The notes under the pieces: generated by a model
Database searches by the model: none
The model's input: the letters and a program-made list of their open reading frames with translations, nothing else
What the model was told of the DNA's origin: nothing
DNA from: Puniceicoccales bacterium
GTDB taxonomy: Bacteria > Verrucomicrobiota > Verrucomicrobiia > Opitutales > LL51
Reading direction: 5' to 3'
DNA: 13,646 nucleotides
NCBI GenBank assembly: GCA_031259665.1
Contig: JAIRLD010000009.1
Span: 1-13,646, forward strand
Shown: piece after piece, positions 8,144-13,646 of the stretch
Numbering within the stretch: position 1 is the first letter of the stretch
Layout of the letters: every line of letters starts with the position of its first letter
Made by a program: the position numbers and the translations under genes

Positions 8144-8332
8144 CTGGGTTGTATTTCTAATGAAAAAAATTAAAAAGTAAACAAAAATATGTTTTTTTAT
8201 TTCTTCTAAAGATAATGGCTGAAATACAGTCAGTTTTTTGAAGATCAAAAGAAAATACAAAGAGCAAAGAAAATATTTTATTTCGCTTTGACATTCTCGA
8301 TGGAAAAAGTATATCTAATACGGTCAGATTTA
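8144..8332. promoter_or_regulatory. Divergent intergenic control region between gspK and atpB
   Basis: This is the only place where transcription diverges, so it must hold the promoters for the leftward T2SS operon and probably the rightward atp genes. It is strongly AT-rich with A- and T-tracts (for example 8161-8200). The rightward candidate promoter is listed separately. For the leftward operon I see only weak candidates, such as TTTACT followed 16 nt later by TAGAAA close to the gspK ATG, and do not call one. Confidence 0.5.
8288..8315 (+). promoter_or_regulatory. Candidate sigma-70 type promoter for the atp genes
   Basis: A perfect -35 hexamer TTGACA (8288-8293) is followed after 16 nt by TATATC (8310-8315, four of six matches to TATAAT). 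Transcription would start near 8322, giving a leader of about ten bases before the ATG at 8333. If real, it rules out the earlier in-frame TTG (8288) and ATG (8300), which lie inside the promoter. The short leader lacks a ribosome-binding site, so this remains a candidate. Confidence 0.45.
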
Positions 8333-9310
8333 ATGGTGAGAAATGTTCGATTCAGTTGGTTTGCCCTTTATTTTTTTGGAAGTGCCAATACATTTGCAGG
8401 GGAAGCAGGCGTATCACCAAAAGCGGAATCGATCATTGCAGGCGATGGAATTCTGAGTTATTTGACCAATTCTTTGCTGACCAGTGTACTCATTTCCTTC
8501 GCCATTGCGTTAGCCGTACGTTTTATTGTTCGTGGGAGAGTGGGACTCGTTCCCCGAGCGGGACAGGCTTGCATCGAGGGCATCATTGAAGGAGTTGGCG
8601 ATATTTTAGAACCCATCGTCGGGCGACACCTATTCCCAAAGATTTTACCCCTACTTCTGGGCTATTTTATTTTCATCCTCATTCATAATTTGAGTGGTCT
8701 ATTTCCGGGTATTGGTTCCATTGGATTTGAGAACGAAGGCCATCTGCGGAGTATTTTTCGTCCCATGAATGCGGATTTGAACGCGACGCTGGCCCTAGCA
8801 GTCATTGCGACGGTAGCCTGGGGTTATTGTTGTGTGAAAAGTGTGGGATGGGGTGGCCTTTATCGACATGTTTTTGGCAATAGGGCCGATCGAAACGAAG
8901 TTAGCGGTGCGGTTTACGGGTTACTATTTCTCATCTTTTTTGGAGTTGGATTAGTGGAATGTTTATCGATTTTGTTCCGAATTATTTCTTTGTCTTTCCG
9001 TCTTTTTGGCAACGTTTTTGGTGGAGAAAATCTCCTCCATAACATGTATGAAATGAGCGAATTTCTGACACTGGGCGGTCTAGTGAATACGGATTTTTAT
9101 GCCATGTTGGCCTCCTATTCGCCGCGGCTTGCGCTAGGAGTCAATGGGGTAATGAGCAAGTTGGGTTATTTCTTACCGTTGCCCTTTTATTTTTTAGAAT
9201 TTTTGGTTAGTCTGGTCCAAGCTTTTGTTTTTACATTACTGGTCGCGGTGTATATCGGTTTGATTTGTAATCACGGCGAAGAAGAGGAAAAAATTATTGG
9301 AACGGGTTGA
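8333..9310 (+). CDS. atpB: F-type ATP synthase subunit a
   Basis: Membrane stator of the ATP synthase; it forms the ion half-channels against the c-ring. From the ATG at 8333 it has 325 residues. The first 24 or so look like a cleavable signal peptide (FALYFFGSANTFA-GE), placing the mature N-terminus outside. Several transmembrane helices follow. The essential arginine is in SFRLFGN (Arg223, equivalent to E. coli Arg210), with GGE and Glu232 just after. The last helix has SLVQAF (Gln296, equivalent to E. coli Gln252). The frame extends back to a TTG at 8288 and an ATG at 8300; 8333 is preferred for the signal peptide and the promoter position. An acidic tail (HGEEEEK) ends the protein. It opens the a-c-b-delta cluster; no atpI precedes it. 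Confidence 0.95.
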   Translation: MVRNVRFSWFALYFFGSANTFAGEAGVSPKAESIIAGDGILSYLTNSLLTSVLISFAIALAVRFIVRGRVGLVPRAGQACIEGIIEGVGDILEPIVGRHLFPKILPLLLGYFIFILIHNLSGLFPGIGSIGFENEGHLRSIFRPMNADLNATLALAVIATVAWGYCCVKSVGWGGLYRHVFGNRADRNEVSGAVYGLLFLIFFGVGLVECLSILFRIISLSFRLFGNVFGGENLLHNMYEMSEFLTLGGLVNTDFYAMLASYSPRLALGVNGVMSKLGYFLPLPFYFLEFLVSLVQAFVFTLLVAVYIGLICNHGEEEEKIIGTG

Positions 9311-9320
9311 TCTAATATTT

Positions 9321-9326
9321 AGGGAG
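9321..9326 (+). promoter_or_regulatory. Ribosome-binding site of atpE
   Basis: AGGGAG lies 8 nt before the atpE ATG. It is the clearest site among the four atp genes, which fits the need for many c subunits per complex. Confidence 0.7.
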
Positions 9327-9334
9327 ATAAATTT

Positions 9335-9547
9335 ATGTTAAGTTTTATTGCAGAAATTACAAACACGGGTTTAGTAGGTGCATTCGGTTGTGCATTTGCG
9401 GCGTTGGGCGTAGGGATGATCGGTTCGAAGGCCGTTGAAGGTCTTTCCCGAAATCCGGGCGCTTCGGGAAAGATCCTCGTACAGTCCATTGTCGGTATGG
9501 CGCTGGCGGAGGCGGTTGCCTTCTACGCGTTATTCTTTGTCAAATAG
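9335..9547 (+). CDS. atpE: F-type ATP synthase subunit c
   Basis: Rotor ring subunit. The 70-residue hairpin has two glycine/alanine-rich helices joined by the polar loop SRNPGASGK (38-46), which touches the F1 foot. The ion-carrying acid is Glu59 in GMALAEAVAFY. The sodium-binding pattern known from Ilyobacter-type c subunits is absent: the Gln of helix 1 is replaced by a hydrophobic residue and Glu59 is followed by Ala rather than Ser/Thr. Proton coupling is therefore inferred. The start has a strong ribosome-binding site. Confidence 0.96.
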   Translation: MLSFIAEITNTGLVGAFGCAFAALGVGMIGSKAVEGLSRNPGASGKILVQSIVGMALAEAVAFYALFFVK

Positions 9548-9556
9548 TTTGAAATC

Positions 9557-10096
9557 GTGTTCGAAATAGAAACAGTCGTTTTAGGTTCGATAACGGATGC
9601 GCTGGTCGATGTTTTAGAAAATTTTGGCGTACACTGGCAGCTTTTACTGATCCAGTCCCTGAACTTTCTCTGTGTCGTCGGGATTCTCTACTTCTTTGCC
9701 TTCAAACCCATTTTGAAAACGATGGCGGAACGGCGGACTAAGATTGAGAGTGGTTTGCGCTACGCAGAAGAGATGCGGGAACAATTGGCCCAATCCGATG
9801 TGACGGTACGGGAACAGTTGCTACGGGCTCGGGAAGAGGCACAGCAAATTATTGAGGCGGCAGAACAGCAGGCTCAGGACTATGCCACTCGACAAAGGGA
9901 AGAGGTGGAACGGCTCACGCAACAGATGATCGATGCGGCAAAACAAAGCATTGCCGATGAAAAGACCAAAATGATGGCCGATCTTCGGGGCGAAGTTAAA
10001 GGGTTGGTTGCGGATGTGGCCGCAAAGGTCCTGGCTAGAGAGCTTTCCTCCGAGGAACGGGCGCACTATTTGGATAGGGCCGTACTACAGCTGTAG
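9557..10096 (+). CDS. atpF: F-type ATP synthase subunit b
   Basis: Peripheral stalk subunit that holds F1 static against the rotor. The 179 residues begin with a polar 25-residue segment, then one transmembrane helix (about 27-49) ending in FAFKPILKTMAERR, the family's conserved boundary. A long charged amphipathic helix follows to about residue 160 (rich in Glu, Gln, Arg and Ala), which would dimerise as a coiled coil. It starts with GTG, 9 bases after the atpE stop, with only a weak ribosome-binding site; no better in-frame start lies upstream. The delta gene begins two bases after its stop. Only one b-type gene is present here, so a homodimer is expected unless a b' is encoded elsewhere. 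Confidence 0.93.
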   Translation: MFEIETVVLGSITDALVDVLENFGVHWQLLLIQSLNFLCVVGILYFFAFKPILKTMAERRTKIESGLRYAEEMREQLAQSDVTVREQLLRAREEAQQIIEAAEQQAQDYATRQREEVERLTQQMIDAAKQSIADEKTKMMADLRGEVKGLVADVAAKVLARELSSEERAHYLDRAVLQL

Positions 10097-10098
10097 CA

Positions 10099-10476
10099 AT
10101 GCTATCGAAAAAAAGAGTCACCGCACTAGCCAAAAGGCTAGCCCAGCTTTCCTTTAATGGGGCGGAGATTGATCGATTGCGCGTACAAGTTGCCGTCGAG
10201 TGGATAGAGGAATGTGCGGAAATGGTGCGCGGTTCGCTGCGGCGGAAGTATCTCCATTTCTTGGAAAATGAGTGCCATTGGCGCCTATTGAGGATCGAAT
10301 ATGCCGGTGAGTGTGATTTTATTCCCATTCAACGTTCCATGGAACAACATGTGGGGCGAACATTAAAGCTCGAGACGGCTGAAAATGTGGCATTGATTGC
10401 GGGCCTAAGGATTTCCGTTGGCGACTGTATTTGGGAGCGTTCCATTCAGGGTGACCTTTCGACACTTTGTAGCTAG
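10099..10476 (+). CDS. atpH: F-type ATP synthase subunit delta, short form
   Basis: Links the b stalk to the top of F1. The C-terminal OSCP/delta signature is clear: ENVALIAGLRISVGDCIWER (95-114), then SIQGDL. The protein has 125 residues against about 175-185 in most bacteria. The missing part is in the N-terminal helical domain that binds the alpha subunit; what remains (about 5-65) is helical and could be a reduced version. No frameshift is evident: the upstream sequence is occupied by atpF, and the start is two bases after its stop. I recall similarly short delta proteins in relatives, so this may be lineage-typical rather than a defect. No F1 genes follow. Confidence 0.85.
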   Translation: MLSKKRVTALAKRLAQLSFNGAEIDRLRVQVAVEWIEECAEMVRGSLRRKYLHFLENECHWRLLRIEYAGECDFIPIQRSMEQHVGRTLKLETAENVALIAGLRISVGDCIWERSIQGDLSTLCS

Positions 10477-10507
10477 AACGATTCTTCTATTTTTTGAACA
10501 CGGATGC

Positions 10508-10513
10508 AAGGAG
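10508..10513 (+). promoter_or_regulatory. Ribosome-binding site suggesting a GTG start for rodA
   Basis: AAGGAG is followed after 5 nt by an in-frame GTG at 10519. The upstream ATG at 10504 has no such site (TTTTTGAACACGG precedes it). Confidence 0.55.
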
Positions 10514-10518
10514 CTACC

Positions 10519-11772
10519 GTGGCGGTAAGGGTTGTATTCGGGATTAGACGTCGGATCATAGCGTGGGCTATTTCGCTTTTTGATAAGAAAAGTGGGATTG
10601 GCTTTGATCCGATTACGCCGGTTTGCATGCTTCTACTGATCATCGTTGGCATTTTATCAATCCATTCGGCACAAAATTACCATATAAATACCCAATGGAT
10701 GAGCCAAATCATTTGGGCCGCATTGGGCCTATCGCTCTACCTCTGGATGGCCTTCACGGACTATAAACTATTTCTAAAAAATGGCCATTGGATCTATTTT
10801 TTCAGCATAGCACTGCTCCTATGTATTTTTACGCCCCTCGGTTGGCGGCGTTTTGGTGCGACCCGTTGGCTAAGGATAGGAAGAATCGTCATCCAACCTT
10901 CGGAAATCGCGAAATTGGGAACACTTGTCATGGGTGCTAGCATACTTGCCCGATCGAAAATTGGAAAACTGAGCGGCTCGCTCCAAGCTATCGGCAGCGT
11001 ACTACTCGTTTTTGGCATTCCGGTGATACTCATTATGCTACAGCCCGACTTAGGTTCTTCGCTGCCCTTCTTACCCATCGCTTTCGCGTTACTCTTTGTC
11101 TCCGAAGTACCCAATAAATTTTTTATCAGCATCCTATCGGTGCTGCTATTTCTGGGAAGTCTTGTGGCCTGGGACGCCTATACCTACCATCTATTTTTGG
11201 ACCGACATCAACTTAATCCGCAAACTTCCATTGGACAATTTGAAAAAATTTCTTTATTACCTCTTAAAGACTACCAGAGAAATCGAATTATTTCGTTTGT
11301 AGCGCCGGATATTGTGGATCCTCAGGGTGTCGGTATCAGTTGGAATCTGCGGCAATCGCTGATTGCAGTTGGTTCCGGAGGTATGACGGGAAAGGGTCAC
11401 GGGAAAGGAACCCAGGCAAAATTGGGTTACTTACCCCAATCCGTAGCGACGAATGATTTTATTTTTTCGGTCATTGCGGAAGAATATGGATTGATCGGGG
11501 GTATGTGTGTGTTATTGATTTATGCGATCATGATGGCGAATGGATTACGCATTGCGTGTATGGCACGGGATTGCTTCGGACGCTTGTTAGCGGTGGGAAT
11601 CAGTGTGCTCCTCCTCATCCATGTCTGTGTCAATGTGGGGATGACTCTCGGCATTATGCCCATTACGGGTATTCCGCTGCCGTTTATCAGCTATGGTGGA
11701 TCGTTTATGGTGATATGTTGCCTGCTACAGGGAATCATACAGAGCATATACCGTTTTAGAAGTGAGTATTAG
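10519..11772 (+). CDS. rodA: RodA, SEDS-family peptidoglycan glycosyltransferase
   Basis: Polytopic inner-membrane enzyme that polymerises lipid II for side-wall growth together with a class B penicillin-binding protein. Numbered from the GTG at 10519 (417 residues), it shows the SEDS landmarks: GATRWLRIG near 113-121, QPSEIAK (126-132), QPDLGSS (175-181), GSGGMTGKG (285-293), TNDFIFSVIAEEYGLIG (311-327) with the conserved acidic Asp313, and the C-terminal signature ITGIPLPFISYGGS (382-395). About ten hydrophobic segments are present. RodA is favoured over FtsW by overall resemblance; mrdA is not adjacent. The loop before Asp313 reads LPQSVATND rather than the common LPE.HTD, so it is two residues longer. 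An in-frame ATG at 10504 would add five residues. It sits 42 bases after atpH (27 from the ATG) with no visible terminator between. Confidence 0.92.
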   Translation: MAVRVVFGIRRRIIAWAISLFDKKSGIGFDPITPVCMLLLIIVGILSIHSAQNYHINTQWMSQIIWAALGLSLYLWMAFTDYKLFLKNGHWIYFFSIALLLCIFTPLGWRRFGATRWLRIGRIVIQPSEIAKLGTLVMGASILARSKIGKLSGSLQAIGSVLLVFGIPVILIMLQPDLGSSLPFLPIAFALLFVSEVPNKFFISILSVLLFLGSLVAWDAYTYHLFLDRHQLNPQTSIGQFEKISLLPLKDYQRNRIISFVAPDIVDPQGVGISWNLRQSLIAVGSGGMTGKGHGKGTQAKLGYLPQSVATNDFIFSVIAEEYGLIGGMCVLLIYAIMMANGLRIACMARDCFGRLLAVGISVLLLIHVCVNVGMTLGIMPITGIPLPFISYGGSFMVICCLLQGIIQSIYRFRSEY

Positions 11773-11774
11773 TT

Positions 11775-13490
11775 ATGGATCATTTTAGAAAAGTAGAAGA
11801 GGAAGAAGAAATTTTAGAGGCATTGAAAGAAGTTCCCATCGAAGAGTTCGGAACGATGCCCGATAAGTCGATACTCAGAGAGTCGTCGAAGGAGCGGGAA
11901 AAGGAACAACCACTCCTCCAACGTATTCTGAAAAAATTAACCGTCGGAACAAAAATATTCCGGGAAATCGTGATCAGTGCCAATCCATTGGAGCGACGGG
12001 TAGCCTTCCTAGAAGATGGATTATTGAAGGAATTTACGGTGGAATACAACGACCGAGCCAATCGAGTGGGCGCTATCTTTAACGGAAGAATTCAGAATTT
12101 TGAAGGCGGATTAAAGGCCGCTTTCGTCGATATCGGTATGGAAAAAAACGCTTTTTTACATTACTGGGATGCCCTACCGGCAGCAATGGATTCGGTCATC
12201 GAGGTGGTACGCAGTACCCGTTCAACGAAGGCTAAACCGTTGACAGCCGACAAAATTCCAAGTATCTATCCCATTAAGTCGGAAATCATGGTCCAGGTCA
12301 TTAAGGATCAGATCGGCACCAAGGGCCCACGCGTGACAACCAATATCGCACTCCCCGGACGCTTCATCGTTTTAATGCCCTATGCAGGGGAATGCGGAGT
12401 ATCTAAAAAGATCGAGGACAAGAAAGAACGCCAACGACTGAAAAAAATTCTCGAAAAATTGACAATTCCGGAAAGTATGGGTATCATCATCCGTACGGCA
12501 GGTGAAGGGAAAAAAATTCGCTACTTTGTCCGCGATTTGCATATGCTACTCCAAAAATGGCAGACCATTTTAGAGCAACAGGCTAAAAATAAAGGTAGAG
12601 TCGCGCTTTTATACCAGGAACCGGATTTAATTGAATCCTCGGCGCGGGATTTTCTGACGGAAGAAATCGATCGAGTGATCGTCGACGACAAAACAACCTA
12701 CGAACGAATGCTGGAGCTGGTCGAAAAAATCTCGAAGCGTTCGAAGTCGAAAATCCAGTACTACTCGGATACGATTCCCGTATTCGAACGATTCAATGTG
12801 GATCGCCAAATTGACCAAACATTTATGCGCCATGTGGCCCTACCGTCCGGTGGCGAAATCGTCATCGACGAGGTGGAAGCTTTTACGGCGATCGATGTGA
12901 ATACGGGCAGCCACCGCAACCGCGACGATGAAGATCGAAACAAAAATTTTCTTTGCCAGGTCAATATCGAAGCGGCTAGGGAAATCGATCGCCAAATCAA
13001 ATTGCGTAATCTAGGCGGCCTAATCATCATCGATTTCATCGATATGAAAAATCCTCGAGACCGGCGTAAGCTCTACGACTTGATGTGCGATTTGCTGAAA
13101 AATGATGCGGAACGAACGCAAATTTTACCCCTATCAGCCTTCGGGTTGATGCAAATTTCACGCCAACGACACTCCCAAAGTACCGTCCGCGATATGCGAG
13201 CCACCTGCACCTATTGCAATGGACGCAGTTTCGTGAAGTCGGCGCGTACGGTCAGTATCGAGATTTATCGAAAATTAGTCAGCATTGCGAGAAAATATGG
13301 CAATCGCCTGGATAAAATACGGGTCTATTTACACCCCACCGTCCTCGAATACTTCCGCAATAATTATGAATTGCAACTCATCGCAATTGAAGCTGAACTC
13401 CAAATTAAACTAATTTTCCGGGCAGATCCCATATTTCATGTCGAAAATTTTAAAATAGTTGATTTTGATACCAACTCAGAGCTAAAATGA
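11775..13490 (+). CDS. rng: RNase E/G family endoribonuclease
   Basis: Single-strand-specific endoribonuclease acting in rRNA maturation and mRNA decay. The 571 residues contain an S1 RNA-binding region (about 90-190; GRIQNFEGGLKAAFVDIG, AFLHYWD, IGTKGPRVTTNIALPGR), the 5'-sensor/RNase H-like region, and the DNase I-like catalytic domain. The metal ligands are Asp374 (TAIDVNTGSHR) and Asp420 (GGLIIIDFIDM), equivalent to E. coli RNase E Asp303 and Asp346. The zinc-link CTYC is at 478-481. There is no long disordered C-terminal scaffold, so it is RNase G-like in build. Compared with E. coli RNase G (489 residues), it has an extra acidic N-terminal stretch of about 60 residues (VEEEEEILEALKEV and on). 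The ATG is 2 bases after the rodA stop, so the two are co-transcribed. Confidence 0.94.
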   Translation: MDHFRKVEEEEEILEALKEVPIEEFGTMPDKSILRESSKEREKEQPLLQRILKKLTVGTKIFREIVISANPLERRVAFLEDGLLKEFTVEYNDRANRVGAIFNGRIQNFEGGLKAAFVDIGMEKNAFLHYWDALPAAMDSVIEVVRSTRSTKAKPLTADKIPSIYPIKSEIMVQVIKDQIGTKGPRVTTNIALPGRFIVLMPYAGECGVSKKIEDKKERQRLKKILEKLTIPESMGIIIRTAGEGKKIRYFVRDLHMLLQKWQTILEQQAKNKGRVALLYQEPDLIESSARDFLTEEIDRVIVDDKTTYERMLELVEKISKRSKSKIQYYSDTIPVFERFNVDRQIDQTFMRHVALPSGGEIVIDEVEAFTAIDVNTGSHRNRDDEDRNKNFLCQVNIEAAREIDRQIKLRNLGGLIIIDFIDMKNPRDRRKLYDLMCDLLKNDAERTQILPLSAFGLMQISRQRHSQSTVRDMRATCTYCNGRSFVKSARTVSIEIYRKLVSIARKYGNRLDKIRVYLHPTVLEYFRNNYELQLIAIEAELQIKLIFRADPIFHVENFKIVDFDTNSELK

Positions 13491-13509
13491 AATGGGTCTC
13501 CGACTGCCC

Positions 13510-13530
13510 AGGGGGGCTCCGGCCCCCCCT
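13510..13530 (+). terminator. GC-rich hairpin downstream of rng, possible terminator
   Basis: AGGGGGGC at 13510-13517 and GCCCCCCCT at 13522-13530 form a 7-8 bp GC stem with a small loop, 19 bases after the rng stop. There is no U-tract directly after it, so it could act by pausing or RNA protection rather than as a classical terminator. Confidence 0.4.
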
Positions 13531-13540
13531 GAACCCCCCG

Positions 13541-13564
13541 CAAGGAGTCCAGTGTGACTCCTTG
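13541..13564. repeat. Perfect 9-bp inverted repeat
   Basis: CAAGGAGTC (13541-13549) and GACTCCTTG (13556-13564) flank a 6-nt loop. Its last four bases are shared with the outer stem of the next hairpin, so the two structures compete. Confidence 0.6.
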
Positions 13565-13622
13565 ACCTCCTTCGGCGGCCCAGACCTGCGCATGCTGCGC
13601 AGATCTGGGCCGCAAGGTCAAG
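13561..13622. repeat. Long compound hairpin at the right end of the window
   Basis: The inner stem pairs 13575-13592 with 13596-13613: 18 positions with one mismatch (13585/13603) and a 3-nt loop. An outer stem pairs CTTGACCT (13561-13568) with AGGTCAAG (13615-13622), separated by an asymmetric internal loop. A run of five T lies 18 bases further on. The block is far more GC-rich than the genes to its left and has no plausible ORF. It could be a terminator, a structured RNA end or a copy of a dispersed palindromic element. Confidence 0.6.
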
Positions 13623-13646
13623 AGTAGACACTTTGACTTGTTTTTC

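Noticed and set aside
8144..8260. Extension of gspK to the TTG at 8260
   Set aside because: It would add 39 residues of AT-rich filler in front of a proper prepilin leader, and there is no ribosome-binding site.
8288..8332. atpB starts at TTG 8288 or ATG 8300
   Set aside because: Both fall in the candidate promoter and would bury the signal peptide behind extra residues. They remain possible if that promoter is not used.
13436..13621. 61-codon minus-strand ORF over the rng end and the hairpin block
   Set aside because: It is made of hairpin arms and the reverse of rng codons, with no ribosome-binding site or sensible protein.
13491..13646. tRNA or known small RNA
   Set aside because: The hairpins do not form a cloverleaf, no CCA end or conserved tRNA bases are seen, and the stems do not match an RNA family I can name.

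Overview
The window reads as a piece of a Gram-negative bacterial chromosome. The best guess is the Verrucomicrobiota, probably the Opitutae side. That placement is inferred from gene style only: a type II secretion locus ordered K / L(PilN-like) / M(PilO-like) / D / small 'SPFG' proline-rich protein / E, an ATP synthase a subunit with its own export signal, and an unusually short delta subunit. No rRNA, tRNA, CRISPR array, insertion sequence or phage gene was seen. Base composition is moderate, visibly AT-richer in the K/L/M-like genes and sharply GC-rich in the last 150 bases.

Left half (82-8143, minus strand): a six-gene type II secretion (T2SS) operon, read from right to left. It runs GspK-like minor pseudopilin, GspL/PilN-like inner-membrane protein, GspM/PilO-like inner-membrane protein, the secretin GspD, a small secreted GspC-like protein, and the motor ATPase GspE. 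The genes abut or overlap by a few bases. A hairpin overlaps the gspE stop codon. The genes for the platform protein GspF, the major pseudopilin GspG and the prepilin peptidase are not here. GspD has a long C-terminal extension with three 53-residue repeats (159 bp in DNA), and the GspC-like protein ends in a striking Asp/Trp/Tyr tail.

Centre (8144-8332): an AT-rich divergent control region between gspK and atpB, with a good candidate promoter for the rightward genes.

Right half (8333-13490, plus strand): atpB, atpE, atpF and atpH (subunits a, c, b and delta of the F-type ATP synthase), then rodA (SEDS-family peptidoglycan polymerase for rod shape) and rng (RNase E/G family endoribonuclease). 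The F1 genes alpha, gamma, beta and epsilon do not follow delta, so the ATP synthase genes are split in this genome. The rodA-rng pairing recalls the known association of RNase G (cafA) with cell-shape genes in other bacteria.

Tail (13491-13646): no gene; a GC-rich block of three strong hairpins, probably a terminator region and/or a dispersed palindromic repeat.

Most of the window is conserved housekeeping and secretion machinery. The parts worth a second look are the repeat-bearing secretin with its acidic-aromatic partner candidate, a G8/A7 homopolymer site in gspD, the split ATP synthase with a short delta, and the terminal hairpin block.
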